Assembly: GCF_018279705.1 (NCBI RefSeq) | Contig: NZ_CP036498.1 | Location: forward strand, 1,257,001-1,321,000 | Direction of reading: 5' to 3' | From: Tardiphaga alba | GTDB lineage: Bacteria > Pseudomonadota > Alphaproteobacteria > Rhizobiales > Xanthobacteraceae | DNA: 64,000 bases | Part shown: positions 24,216-33,185 of the stretch, in pieces | Layout: every line of letters begins with the position of its first letter | How positions within the stretch are numbered: position 1 is the first letter of the stretch | Notes under the pieces: model-generated | Seen by the model: the letters and a program-made list of their open reading frames with translations, nothing else | Database searches by the model: none | Told to the model about the DNA's origin: nothing | Position numbers and translations under genes: made by a program

Positions 24216-26203
24216 TGACGATGGGGAGCGGACACATGAGCAAAGGCTCGAGCCTGCGCCGGAAAATGACAAATGCGGCTGCCGGGCTTGCGCTCGGCTT
24301 CACCGCAGCCATGACGCTGTTTCCGGCCACGGCGAATGCGTGGTGGAACGACGAATGGCAGCTGCGCAAGAAGATCAATATCGATGTCAGCGCCACCGGG
24401 GCCAACATCACCGATCCGATCGGTACCGTGCCGACGTTGGTGCGCCTGCATGCCGGAAACTTCCGCTTCAGCCTCGCCAAGGAAGACGGCAGCGATCTCC
24501 GCTTCGTCGCCACTGACGACAAGACGCCGCTGAAGCATCATATCGAAAAGTGGGACTCGCTGCTGGGCGAGGCGCTTGTCTGGGTGTCGCTGCCGAACGT
24601 GGCATCGGGCGCGAAGTCGGACTTCTGGCTCTACTACGGCAACAAGAAAGCCGCGGCGGCCAATGACGCCAAGGGCACCTACGACGCCGATACCGCGCTG
24701 GTCTATCACTTCAACGAGCGTGGTACGCCGGCGATCGACTCCTCGGTCTGGGCGAACAATGCGCAGAGCGTCGGCCAGGCGGCTGACGGTTCGCTGATCG
24801 GCAACGGTCTGCGCCTCGATGGTCGCAACATCGTGACGCTGCCGGCCTCGCCATCGCTCGGCATGGCTGACGGTGCACCTTTCACCTGGTCGGCCTGGGT
24901 CAAACCAGCTGCGATGGTGCCGAATTCGGCGCTGTTCAGCCGTCGCGATGGCGGCAATGGCATGGTGATCGGCTTCGACAACGGTTCGCCCTTTATCGAA
25001 GTGAGCAATGCTGCAGGCACGCAGCGCAGCGGCGTTGGTGCGCCGGTGGCTGCCAATTCCTGGCATCACCTCGCGGTCGTCGCTGCCAGCGGCACGGTCA
25101 CGATCTATCTGGATGGCGCGCCTTACGCGACCCTCAATGCTTCCCTTCCAGCGCTGACGGGTGTCGCGCGTCTCGGCGGCGATGCCCCGCCGCCGGCCGC
25201 TGCTGCCCCAGTCGCGCCCGCTGCTGATGCAGCGGCTCCTGTTGCCGACGGAACCGCCCCTGCCGTGGACGCGGCCGCAGCCCCTGTCGCTGTCGCGGCG
25301 ATGGCTGGTTTCGTCGGCGACATCGACGAACTGCAGATCTCCAAGATCGCGCGTTCGCCGGGCTTCATCAAATTCGCATCGACCGAACAGGGCAGCGATC
25401 CGACCAAGCTGATCGCGTTCAGCAATGATGAAGAAACCGCAAGCTGGATGTCGGGTCATTTCGCCATCATCCTGAAGTCGGTGACCATCGACGGCTGGAT
25501 CGTGATCGTCATGCTGATCGTCATGGCTGCGGCGAGCTGGATCGTCACTTACGATCGCGTCAGCTACATGAAGAAGCAGGCCGGTGCCAACGACCGTTTC
25601 ATGAAGAGCTTCCGCAAGCTCGCCGACAACCTGACTGCGCTCGATCGTGGCGAAGCGGATGAAAACGCAGCGGTCCTCGGTAGCAAGCTTGGCGAGGAAG
25701 AAGCGCAGATGGTTCGTGCATCGTCGCTCTACCGCATCTACCACGTGGGCGCCGAGCAGATCAGCCATCGCTTCGCCAATAACGAGATGATCCGCCTGAA
25801 TGGCGCATCGATCTCGGCGATCCGTGCGGCACTCGACAGCGTGTTCGTGAAGGAAAGCCAGCGCCTCAACAAGATGATGGTGGTGCTCACCATCTCGATC
25901 TCCGGCGGTCCGTTCCTTGGTCTGCTTGGCACCGTGGTCGGCGTCATGATCACCTTCGCGGCCATCGCGGAAAGCGGCGACGTCAATGTCAACGCCATCG
26001 CACCTGGCATCGCCGCCGCTCTTGTGGCGACCGTTGCCGGCCTCTTGGTCGCGATCCCCGCGCTGTTTGCCTACAACTATCTGGTGACGCGCATCGGCGA
26101 ACTGACCACCGACATGCAGGTGTTCATCGACGAATTCGTGACCAAGATGGCCGAGTTCTACTCCACCGAAGCGATCGTTGATCATCGCCAGGCGGCGGAG
26201 TAA
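24215..26203 (+). CDS. DUF2341-LamG ectodomain fused to MotA/TolQ/ExbB proton channel
   Basis: This 662-residue fusion has a signal peptide (about residues 1-42), then a DUF2341 domain starting NAWWNDEWQLRKKINIDVSA (42-150), and a LamG/concanavalin-like domain (about 160-390). The LamG domain is split by a low-complexity Ala/Pro insert (about 324-364). A transmembrane helix follows at about 424-446 (DGWIVIVMLIVMAAASWIVT), then a cytoplasmic loop and two more helices containing FLGLLGTVVGVMITFAAIAE and AALVATVAGLLVAIPALFAY, the ExbB/TolQ signature. The channel half conducts protons with ExbD; the outer half probably binds a glycan or protein in the periplasm. Ordinary ExbB is about 240 residues, so this is a large gain. 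ExbD starts 6 bases later. Confidence 0.9.
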   Translation: MTMGSGHMSKGSSLRRKMTNAAAGLALGFTAAMTLFPATANAWWNDEWQLRKKINIDVSATGANITDPIGTVPTLVRLHAGNFRFSLAKEDGSDLRFVATDDKTPLKHHIEKWDSLLGEALVWVSLPNVASGAKSDFWLYYGNKKAAAANDAKGTYDADTALVYHFNERGTPAIDSSVWANNAQSVGQAADGSLIGNGLRLDGRNIVTLPASPSLGMADGAPFTWSAWVKPAAMVPNSALFSRRDGGNGMVIGFDNGSPFIEVSNAAGTQRSGVGAPVAANSWHHLAVVAASGTVTIYLDGAPYATLNASLPALTGVARLGGDAPPPAAAAPVAPAADAAAPVADGTAPAVDAAAAPVAVAAMAGFVGDIDELQISKIARSPGFIKFASTEQGSDPTKLIAFSNDEETASWMSGHFAIILKSVTIDGWIVIVMLIVMAAASWIVTYDRVSYMKKQAGANDRFMKSFRKLADNLTALDRGEADENAAVLGSKLGEEEAQMVRASSLYRIYHVGAEQISHRFANNEMIRLNGASISAIRAALDSVFVKESQRLNKMMVVLTISISGGPFLGLLGTVVGVMITFAAIAESGDVNVNAIAPGIAAALVATVAGLLVAIPALFAYNYLVTRIGELTTDMQVFIDEFVTKMAEFYSTEAIVDHRQAAE

Positions 26204-26209
26204 GCCGCG

Positions 26210-26614
26210 ATGCAGCTCCAGAGCAAAGGCAAGCCGTACGACGACATCAACATCACGCCGATGCTGGATCTCGCTTACGTGCTGCTCATCATCTTCATCG
26301 TGATGACCACCGCGACGGTGCAAGGGCAGAAGGTCAATCTGCCCAAGGCATCCGCCGCGCCAAGCCTGGCCACGCCGACGACGAAGGCGATCACCGTCTC
26401 CAACGACGGCAAGCTCTTCCTCGACACCATCCCGGTGACGCTGCCCGAACTCGAGCAGCGTCTGGTGCAGCAGAAGGCGCTGACGCCGGATTTCCCCGTG
26501 GTGCTGCGCGGTGACGCGCAGACCCAGTACCAGAGCGTCATGGACGTTCTCGATCTGCTCGGCCGTATCGGCCTGTCGCAGGTCGGTCTCGCCACCAAGC
26601 CACTCGTGAAGTAA
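26210..26614 (+). CDS. exbD: Biopolymer transport protein ExbD/TolR
   Basis: The 134-residue protein has a short cytoplasmic N-terminus (YDDINITPMLD), one transmembrane helix (LAYVLLIIFIVMTTATV) beginning next to the conserved aspartate of PMLDLAYVLL, and a periplasmic ExbD domain. The aspartate is the proton-carrying residue known from E. coli ExbD Asp25. With the ExbB fusion it forms the proton-driven motor for TonB. It is tightly packed in the operon. Confidence 0.93.
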   Translation: MQLQSKGKPYDDINITPMLDLAYVLLIIFIVMTTATVQGQKVNLPKASAAPSLATPTTKAITVSNDGKLFLDTIPVTLPELEQRLVQQKALTPDFPVVLRGDAQTQYQSVMDVLDLLGRIGLSQVGLATKPLVK

Positions 26615-26621
26615 CGCAACG

Positions 26622-27107
26622 ATGTCGATCGCCAGCCACATGCACGACGATACCAAGGGCGCATTTGCAGTCCTGTGGTCCTGGCTGCGCCGTGCCGCAT
26701 CCCGAACGCCGGATCAGTCCGAGATCTGGGGTGTCACCGAGCCGGCGGCCGTTGCGGCCGTCGGTGCAGCCCAGGAACAAGGTGTCGTTCTGCCGTTCCC
26801 GTTGCGCGGGGAAGCGCTGCTGGTGCGGCTTGCAGATCTCTTGCGCCGCCGCGTGGATGAGCTGGTGCCGCGTTGCGAGCGTCTGTCGCTGGTGCTGTCG
26901 CATTGTCCGCAATTGCGGCTCTCGATCGATGACGGCGCCTATGTGGAATTCGACGCGTCGTGTGCGGAATTCTATCTGGTGATCGAAGCGCCGAGCGGCA
27001 CGCGCATGATCATCGAGACGACGGACTTCGACGCAGTGGTCAAATTCGTCCTGCAATACGTTGTCGAGAAGCTGTCCGATGACGCCGGGCTGGAGGCCGC
27101 ATCGTGA
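26622..27107 (+). CDS. Hypothetical protein within the Ton operon
   Basis: This 161-residue soluble protein has no signal peptide and no recognised domain. Visible are a helical middle (LVRLADLLRRRVDELVPRCE) and a beta-rich second half (LRLSIDDGAYVEFDASCAEF, RMIIETTDFDAVVKFVLQYV). It lies between exbD and the second tonB, overlapping the latter by 4 bases, so it is translated with them. A cytoplasmic accessory or regulatory role for the motor is plausible but unproven. Confidence 0.75.
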   Translation: MSIASHMHDDTKGAFAVLWSWLRRAASRTPDQSEIWGVTEPAAVAAVGAAQEQGVVLPFPLRGEALLVRLADLLRRRVDELVPRCERLSLVLSHCPQLRLSIDDGAYVEFDASCAEFYLVIEAPSGTRMIIETTDFDAVVKFVLQYVVEKLSDDAGLEAAS

Positions 27108-27847
27108 AAAAGCCTGCCAAAAAGTCTGCCCGCGAACAGGCTGTTTCCACCGAGGCATCGAGCAATCGCGGCGTCTATCTGCGTTACGGCGGCGCCGTTG
27201 CGGTCATCGCGCTGCTGTTTGTCGGCGGCTGGTTCGTGCTGATGAGCGGCGATGGCGCTCCGGCACCGAAGCAGGTTCGCGAACTGACGGTGGTCAATAT
27301 CGTGCCGCCGCCGCCACCACCTCCGCCGCCCGAGCAGAAGATGATCGAGCAGCAGAAGGTGACCGAAGAACCGAAGATGGTCGAGCAGGAGCGGGTCGAG
27401 GACAAGCCGGTTGAGAAGCCGGCGGACGATCCCGTGAAGGACGCAAAGACCGAAGAGCCGCCCGGACCGTTGGCGCTTGATTCAGCGCCGGCTGGCCCAG
27501 GCGACAATTTCGGTCTCATCGGCAAGCCCGGCGGCAGCCCCTATGGCGGTCGTGGTGGCGGTGGCAGCCGCTGGGGCTGGTACGCCTCGATCGTACAGAC
27601 GCAGATCGAAGCGGCAATCCGCGCCAATGAGCGCACCAAGAATGCGGTGATGCAGCTGCAGTTTCGCATCTGGGCCGACAATACCGGCCGCATCAACCGC
27701 GTCGAGCTCGTGAATTCCAGCGGCAGCGCGGAAGTCGATGCCGCCATCCGCAACGACGTCATCGGGCGGCTCACGCTGCGCGAGCCGCCGCCCAACGATA
27801 TGCCGATGCCGATCAACATTCGTGCAACCGGACGTAAGCCAACCTAA
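27104..27847 (+). CDS. TonB family protein (second energy transducer)
   Basis: The 247-residue protein has a membrane helix at about 29-47 (YGGAVAVIALLFVGGWFVLM), a run of nine prolines followed by a charged Glu/Lys/Pro linker (residues about 68-130), a glycine-rich hinge (GGRGGGGSRWGW) and a C-terminal TonB domain (VMQLQFRIWADNTGRINRVE, VNSSGSAEVDAAIRNDVIGR). It overlaps the preceding gene by 4 bases and is clearly the partner of the ExbB fusion and ExbD. Two TonB genes in one region, one next to the sigma system and one next to the motor, suggest different roles. Confidence 0.92.
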   Translation: MKKPAKKSAREQAVSTEASSNRGVYLRYGGAVAVIALLFVGGWFVLMSGDGAPAPKQVRELTVVNIVPPPPPPPPPEQKMIEQQKVTEEPKMVEQERVEDKPVEKPADDPVKDAKTEEPPGPLALDSAPAGPGDNFGLIGKPGGSPYGGRGGGGSRWGWYASIVQTQIEAAIRANERTKNAVMQLQFRIWADNTGRINRVELVNSSGSAEVDAAIRNDVIGRLTLREPPPNDMPMPINIRATGRKPT

Positions 27848-27906
27848 TTCGCCCGGCCAGAATGGCCGCGCAAGCATCACTTCGACGAGTAGGGGACTTG
27901 AGACCG

Positions 27907-29763
27907 ATGTTTGACAGAAAGACCGATACCGCCCGGCGCGTATGGCCGCTTGCAGTGTCGATGTGCGCATTGACGCTCGCTGTGCCCGCTCTGGCGCAAG
28001 ACGAGGGGAAGGCCGCGTCCAAGCGCCCCACGGTGTCCCGCGCCAAGCCGGTCGCGCCGAACTCGACAACCAGCCTCGTCAACCTGCTGATCAAGCAGGG
28101 TGTCATCACCGAGGAACAGGGAACAGCCCTGATCAAGCAGGCCGAAGATGAATCCTATGTGCAGCGGGAAGCTGCCAAGGGTGCGTCCGCGCGCGCCGAG
28201 GAAGCTGCGAAAACGGCTGCCGCCGCCGCAGCAGCCGCATCGCCCCCCGGCACCAAGCACGTGACCTATGTGCCTGAGATCGTGAAGCGCCAGTTGCGCG
28301 AGGATATCCGCAAGGAAGTGATGGCCCGTGCGCATAGCGAAAACTGGGCGTCGCCTGGCAAATATCCGGAATGGGCCCAGCGCATCCGTTTCTACGGCGA
28401 TCTGCGCGCCCGTTATGAAGGGCAGTTCTTCCCGACCGGAAACGATCCGCGCCAGATCAACTACAATGCGATTAATACCGGCAATCCGTACGATCTATCC
28501 GACAATACCAATTTCTATTGGGCGCCGACCTACAATACGAGCGAGAACCGCCAGCGCGCGCGCTTCCGCGTTCGCGTCGGCGCGGACGTGGATATCGCCG
28601 ACAATTTCGTCGGTGGATTCCGCTTCGCCAGCGGCGATAGCGGTTCGCCGGTGACGCTGAACCAGACCATGGGCGGCAGCGGCGGCAATTTCTCCAAATA
28701 TGCGCTGTGGATCGATCGCGCCTATTTGCGTTACCAGCCTTCCGAGGATTTCAGCTTCTCGGTCGGTCGCTTCGACAATCCGTTCTGGTCGCCGACGGAT
28801 CTCGTCTGGTATCGCGATCTCGGCTTTGACGGTTTTGCGGCCCAGCTGAAGCACGAAGTGTCGCCGGGCATCACGCCGTTCCTGGTGGCGGGTGCTTTCC
28901 CGACCTACAACACCGATTTGAACTTCGGCTACAATATCGATGCGAACGATCTGAAGAATGGCTTGCCAGGTAAGTTCCCCAGCAACGACAAGTGGATGTA
29001 TGGCGCGCAGGCCGGCGTCGGCGTGAAGTTCGATCCGCAGTCCAGCTTCCGCGTTGCTGTTGCCTATTACGATTTCACCGACACGCAGGGTCGGGTATCT
29101 TCGCCGTGCTCGGTCCTCGCAACGGCGGACATCTGTAATACGGATATCACTCGACCGTCCTTCGCGCAGAAGGGCAATACCTACAAAACGCTGCGGAACA
29201 TCATTCCTGAAGTCATGCCGGTGGGAACGTTCCAGCCTGCCTATCAGTATTTCGGTCTGGCCAGCCAGTTCCGTCCGGTTGTCGTCAGCGGTCAGCTCGA
29301 CCTCGGCGATTTCCATCCGGTCCATGTCGTGATCGATGCTGAATACGTCAACAACACTGCGTTCGATCGCAATGCGATGCTCGCGCTGCCGACGGCTTGC
29401 TGCAATGGCGGTGCGCTCTCGAACAACACTGCGCCGACATCGGACGGCAGCACGGGTCCCTTCAATGGCGGCAATCAAGGCTGGATGACCCGCGTGACCG
29501 TCGGTCACAAGCAGGTCAGGAAATTGTGGGATTGGAATGTCCACGCTGGCTACAAGTACCTCGAATCCGACGCCATGATCGACGCTTTCGTCGATCCGGA
29601 CTTCGGCCTCGGCGGTACCAACCTCAAGGGCTATTTCATCGGCGGCAATGTCGGCCTCTCCGACAATGTCTGGGCGACGCTCCGTTACATGAGCGCCAAC
29701 AACATCGCCGGAAACCCGTATGCCGTCGATGTTGTCCATCTCGACCTGAACGCGAAGTTCTGA
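27907..29763 (+). CDS. Putative outer-membrane porin with N-terminal helical segment
   Basis: The 618-residue protein has a signal peptide (LAVSMCALTLAVPALAQ), an SLH-like or coiled N-terminal part (LVNLLIKQGVITEEQGTALI and a following Ala/Glu-rich helix) that may contact peptidoglycan, and then a long beta-barrel from about residue 145 (RIRFYGDLRARYEGQFF onward) ending in LDLNAKF with the usual terminal phenylalanine. It resembles the putative porin family (Porin_5-like). It probably forms an outer-membrane channel served by the Ton genes upstream. The ATG at 27907 is preferred over 27862 because it begins the signal peptide. Confidence 0.87.
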   Translation: MFDRKTDTARRVWPLAVSMCALTLAVPALAQDEGKAASKRPTVSRAKPVAPNSTTSLVNLLIKQGVITEEQGTALIKQAEDESYVQREAAKGASARAEEAAKTAAAAAAAASPPGTKHVTYVPEIVKRQLREDIRKEVMARAHSENWASPGKYPEWAQRIRFYGDLRARYEGQFFPTGNDPRQINYNAINTGNPYDLSDNTNFYWAPTYNTSENRQRARFRVRVGADVDIADNFVGGFRFASGDSGSPVTLNQTMGGSGGNFSKYALWIDRAYLRYQPSEDFSFSVGRFDNPFWSPTDLVWYRDLGFDGFAAQLKHEVSPGITPFLVAGAFPTYNTDLNFGYNIDANDLKNGLPGKFPSNDKWMYGAQAGVGVKFDPQSSFRVAVAYYDFTDTQGRVSSPCSVLATADICNTDITRPSFAQKGNTYKTLRNIIPEVMPVGTFQPAYQYFGLASQFRPVVVSGQLDLGDFHPVHVVIDAEYVNNTAFDRNAMLALPTACCNGGALSNNTAPTSDGSTGPFNGGNQGWMTRVTVGHKQVRKLWDWNVHAGYKYLESDAMIDAFVDPDFGLGGTNLKGYFIGGNVGLSDNVWATLRYMSANNIAGNPYAVDVVHLDLNAKF

Positions 29764-29765
29764 TC

Positions 29766-30359
29766 ATGCGCAAACAACTGTTCCCCATTGTTGCGGTCAT
29801 GGCCTCGCTTGTCAGCACCGGTGCGCATGCCCAGTCGGAGACCGACAAGCTGCGTGAAGCACTGCGCAGCCTGACTGCGCAAACCCGCTCGCTGGAAGAT
29901 CAGCGGGCATCCCTGCAAAGCAAGGTGGCGGATGCCGAGCGCGAAAAGGCTGCGCTGACGGCGCAGATCGCTGCCGCCAAGGCGCAGGTCAAGGAAGTCG
30001 AGAAGACCCATCGCGAGGCGGTGGATGAATTCAACCAGCGCCTGGAAGATCGAAACCAGACGCTGGAAAAGTGGAAGGCGGCCTATGAAGAAGCCGCCAC
30101 GGTGGCGCGCGCCAAGGATGCGGAGCGTGCCAAGTTCGAGGGAGAGGCGACCGCCTATAAAGCAAGCACCAAGAGCTGCGTCGCCAAGAATGGCCAGCTC
30201 ATGAAGGTCGGTCGTGAATTGCTGCGCCGCTATGAAGGCGTCTCGTTCGGTGACATCGCCGTCATCAATGAACCGCTGATCGGTGCACGTCGTGTCGAAG
30301 TCCAGAACATCCTTCAGGACTACGACGACAAACTGCTCGAGCAAAAGGTTATCCAGTAA
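29766..30359 (+). CDS. Periplasmic coiled-coil protein
   Basis: The 197-residue protein has a signal peptide (RKQLFPIVAVMASLVSTGAH, cut after AHA) and a long coiled coil at about residues 24-130 (LREALRSLTAQTRSLEDQRA and on, rich in Glu, Lys, Ala and Gln). A short conserved-looking end follows (SCVAKNGQLMKVGRELLRRY, YDDKLLEQKVIQ). It starts 2 bases after the porin stop and its stop overlaps the PPIase start. It may be a periplasmic spacer or a chaperone for the porin; no enzyme motif is visible. Confidence 0.83.
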   Translation: MRKQLFPIVAVMASLVSTGAHAQSETDKLREALRSLTAQTRSLEDQRASLQSKVADAEREKAALTAQIAAAKAQVKEVEKTHREAVDEFNQRLEDRNQTLEKWKAAYEEAATVARAKDAERAKFEGEATAYKASTKSCVAKNGQLMKVGRELLRRYEGVSFGDIAVINEPLIGARRVEVQNILQDYDDKLLEQKVIQ

Positions 30360-31408
30360 TGTCTCAACGTTCCTCCATCGCGTTGGCGACGGTGGCCGGT
30401 CTGGCCGTCGCGTCGGCGCTCGTGTCGCCTTCTCTCGCGCAGACGGCGATGCAGCCGGGCCAGCCGCGCGTCGCTCAGGCTCCTCCGGCTCCGGCCAGGC
30501 AGCCGGTGCGTCCGGCGGCGCCTGCCGCTGCAGCTCCGGCTGCGCCAGCGGCCAGCGCGGTCGCTGCTGCCAAATCGTCGGGTGAAGTCGTCGCTCGGAT
30601 CGGCAATAGCGATGTTACTGCCGACGACATGCGCGCCTTCATCGCCGCGCTCGGTCCGCGCGATCAAGCCGCTGTGGCGCAGGATCCGGCTTTGCTCAGC
30701 CAGGCCGTGCGCATCATGTTGTCGAATCGTCTGGTGATGCAGGAACTCGTCGCAAAGAAATACGACAAGCAGCCGCAGATCGAAGCTCAGCTCGAAAAGG
30801 TCCGTGAAAACGCGCTCGTCGAGATCTATCTGCAGTCGGTGTCCAATCCGCCGGCGAATTTCCCGGGCGAGGACGATCTGCAGAAGGTCTATGACGCCAA
30901 CCGTGCCTCGTTCCAGGTGCCGCGCCAGTATCAGCTAGCCCAGATTTATGTCCCCGTGCCCAAGGATGCAGATAAGGCAACGGTTGATGCGGCGAAGAAG
31001 AAGGCAGACGACGTCCAGCGGAAGCTGAAGGCGCCAGGAGCGGACTTTGCAGCCATCGCGCGCACCGAGAGTGCAGCGAAGGAAAGCGCCGAGCGCGGCG
31101 GTGATCTCGGCCTGTTGCCGGAAGATCAGATCCGTCCGGAAATCCGTACGCAGATCGCTGGTCTTGCGAAGGGTGGTGTATCGGATCCGATCACGCTCGA
31201 CGACGGCATTCACTTCATTCGTCTAATCGACACAAAAGCGGCTTATACGCGCACTCTGCCGGAAGTTCGCGAACAACTGGTTCAGCAGATGCGAACCCAG
31301 CGCGCGGCCGTGTTGCGGCAGAATTATCTCGCAGAACTTTTGAAGCAGAAACCGCCGATCATCAACGAGCTGGCTCTCACCAAGCTCCTCGACGGCAAGA
31401 AGAACTAA
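30359..31408 (+). CDS. Peptidylprolyl isomerase, parvulin (PpiC/SurA-like)
   Basis: The 349-residue secreted protein has a signal peptide, an Ala/Pro-rich tether (residues about 35-75), a SurA-like helical chaperone part (VVARIGNSDVTADDMRAFIA, LLSQAVRIMLSNRLVMQEL) and one parvulin domain at about 195-295 (RQYQLAQIYVPVP, ERGGDLGLLPEDQIRPEIRT, VSDPITLDDGIHFIRLID). Such proteins help outer-membrane barrels fold in the periplasm. Being co-transcribed with a TpsB, a porin and secreted proteins, it is probably their dedicated foldase. Confidence 0.92.
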   Translation: MSQRSSIALATVAGLAVASALVSPSLAQTAMQPGQPRVAQAPPAPARQPVRPAAPAAAAPAAPAASAVAAAKSSGEVVARIGNSDVTADDMRAFIAALGPRDQAAVAQDPALLSQAVRIMLSNRLVMQELVAKKYDKQPQIEAQLEKVRENALVEIYLQSVSNPPANFPGEDDLQKVYDANRASFQVPRQYQLAQIYVPVPKDADKATVDAAKKKADDVQRKLKAPGADFAAIARTESAAKESAERGGDLGLLPEDQIRPEIRTQIAGLAKGGVSDPITLDDGIHFIRLIDTKAAYTRTLPEVREQLVQQMRTQRAAVLRQNYLAELLKQKPPIINELALTKLLDGKKN

Positions 31409-31419
31409 GGAGTATCAGT

Positions 31420-31920
31420 ATGTCCGATACCAATCTCGCCAGCCTGACGCTGGAATCGCTGCGCGACATCATGCAGGGCTCGGGCTACCGCGTTGAGCTC
31501 GTCTCGGATGCGGCAGCCAATGTCTCGCTGCTGCGCTCGTCGACCGCTGGCTTTGCCTTCGATGTCCGCCCCGGTAACCGGCTCGCCGCCGATGACAAGA
31601 GCTTTGTCGACTTCACCTTCAGCGCCTGGCTGAATGTCGAAGGCGAGCTTCCGCTCGATATCGTCAATCGTTGGAACGCGCTGCGTCGCTTCGGCCGGCT
31701 GCAGCTGGTGCCGGGCTTCCTCGCCATGACCATGGACGTCTCCGTGATCGGCGGCGTCGCGCCCAATTATGTGCGCGCGCAGGTCGAGATCTGGGATCAT
31801 CTGGTTCAGGCACTGGTGCCCTATCTGCGCGAAGAACTGCAGAAGGTCACGGCGCAGACCCCGGCCGCAGTCGCTCCGGCGGCGCCGGATGAGGTGCCTG
31901 CCGAAGCCAAGGTTGCCTGA
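31420..31920 (+). CDS. YbjN domain-containing protein
   Basis: This 166-residue soluble protein of the YbjN fold shows SLTLESLRDIMQGSGYRVEL, then FVDFTFSAWLNVEGELPLDI and IVNRWNALRRFGRLQLVPGF, a pattern shared with type III secretion chaperone-like YbjN proteins. It has no signal peptide. An AAGGAG ribosome site precedes the ATG by 8 bases. Known YbjN proteins affect stress and motility indirectly. Its place here suggests a chaperone or regulatory role for one of the envelope proteins. Confidence 0.85.
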   Translation: MSDTNLASLTLESLRDIMQGSGYRVELVSDAAANVSLLRSSTAGFAFDVRPGNRLAADDKSFVDFTFSAWLNVEGELPLDIVNRWNALRRFGRLQLVPGFLAMTMDVSVIGGVAPNYVRAQVEIWDHLVQALVPYLREELQKVTAQTPAAVAPAAPDEVPAEAKVA

Positions 31921-31930
31921 TAGGTCCGTC

Positions 31931-32758
31931 GTGATAAATGCAAGCCGTGCAGCATCCCGTGATTGCCGTAACGCGCGTCATGCGCGCGTTGCGCTGTCAT
32001 GCACTGCCGGTTTGCTGGCCGTCTGGGCATCAGTGGCGAGCGCCGAGCCCGGCGACAAGATCCGCGTGGCCTCGGTCGTTGCCGAGGCTCCGCAAGTCTC
32101 TGCCGAAGGCAGCAAGCCGGCGGAGCGCGCCAAAGCGGATGCGCCGCCGGCATCACCGATGACCCCATCCCCGATCCGCGCTGCAAACCCGCGCGCGCTC
32201 TATCGGGCTCTGATCGAACGCGAAGTGCGCCACACCAATTTGCCGGCCGATGTGGCCGAAGCTGTGATGGGTGTGGAAAGTGGCTATGTGCCGACCCGGA
32301 TTGGCGCCGATGGCGAGATCGGCCTGATGCAAGTGATGCCGCCGACAGCGCGCATGCTCGGCTATACCGGATCGATGGAAGAATTCGCAGCACCCGAGAT
32401 CAACATCAAATACGGCGTGCTGTATCTCTCGCAGGCCTGGAGCAGGGCCGGGGGCGATCTGTGCACGGCGCTGATGAAGTATCGCGCCGGTCATGGTGAA
32501 ACCCGCTTCTCGCAACTGTCCGTCGATTATTGCATCAAGGCGCGCGCGCGACTGGTGGCCATGGGCTATCCGGTCAGCGGCACCGTGCCCGTCGCGACCT
32601 TCGGCTTTCGGCCCGGCGGCAGCGCATTGGCGATGGCCAGCTGCCGCAAGCGATGCCTGACTTTGGGCGGCGGTGGCCGTGTCGATTTCAACGCTTTGAA
32701 CAATCGCCTCGCTCAGGTCGCCATTCAGGTCTACAGTCCCAAAATTCCCGGAAAGTGA
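31931..32758 (+). CDS. Lytic transglycosylase domain-containing protein
   Basis: The protein has 275 residues from a GTG at 31931. A signal peptide (LSCTAGLLAVWASVASA) is followed by an unstructured Ala/Pro stretch and an SLT domain at about residues 92-205. The catalytic glutamate is in MGVESGYVPTRIGADGEIGL, followed by the MQVMPPTARMLGY motif and the YGVLYLSQAWSRAGGDLCTA segment. It cuts peptidoglycan to make room for trans-envelope machines or during turnover. In this operon it may open the wall for the Ton/TpsB assembly. The frame is open further upstream, but only this start gives a signal peptide. Confidence 0.9.
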   Translation: MINASRAASRDCRNARHARVALSCTAGLLAVWASVASAEPGDKIRVASVVAEAPQVSAEGSKPAERAKADAPPASPMTPSPIRAANPRALYRALIEREVRHTNLPADVAEAVMGVESGYVPTRIGADGEIGLMQVMPPTARMLGYTGSMEEFAAPEINIKYGVLYLSQAWSRAGGDLCTALMKYRAGHGETRFSQLSVDYCIKARARLVAMGYPVSGTVPVATFGFRPGGSALAMASCRKRCLTLGGGGRVDFNALNNRLAQVAIQVYSPKIPGK

Positions 32759-32764
32759 TGCATC

Positions 32765-33178
32765 ATGTTTGTCCGGCTTGTCGGCGTGATGATGATCGTT
32801 GCCATACCATCGGCCCTGGCACGGGATCTGCCACCGATCTCGGTGACGCCGCATGATGCGCCGCCGAAGCCCGAACTGATCATCGGCGGATCTGGCGGCG
32901 CGGCCGTGCCTTCGCGCCAGCAACAGCACCAGCGTTGCGTCGATGTCGAGGCTGGTGGCGCGCGCAGCTATGGCTGCCTCAACGAGACGCTGAAGCGCGA
33001 TGTGGACAAGGTCAATCCCAGCCTGAACCTCCCGCCGCTCGATGCGCGCTCGTCCGACACCAAGCTCGGCATCGTCAACATTCCGGCGGTGCAGCAGCAA
33101 TACGGCCAGAATTTCGGGCGTTCCATCGTGCCATTCCGCCCGCCGCAGCCGACCTTTAACGGCAATCCGCGGCGCTAG
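32765..33178 (+). CDS. Small secreted hypothetical protein
   Basis: The 137-residue protein has a short signal peptide (MFVRLVGVMMIVAIPSALA). The mature part is proline-rich and contains two cysteines (HQRCVDVEAGG and YGCLNETLKR) and a low-complexity end (FRPPQPTFNGNPRR). No family was recognised. It lies 6 bases after the transglycosylase gene, so it is exported with the same gene set. It could be a small structural partner; nothing more can be said. Confidence 0.75.
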   Translation: MFVRLVGVMMIVAIPSALARDLPPISVTPHDAPPKPELIIGGSGGAAVPSRQQQHQRCVDVEAGGARSYGCLNETLKRDVDKVNPSLNLPPLDARSSDTKLGIVNIPAVQQQYGQNFGRSIVPFRPPQPTFNGNPRR

Positions 33179-33185
33179 TCCCATT

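Noticed and set aside
24161..26656. An 831-codon open frame on the minus strand opposite the ExbB fusion and exbD
   Set aside because: It is the antisense shadow of two well-recognised genes. Its product is a His/Arg/Asp-rich string with no domain, as expected for the reverse of a GC-rich gene.
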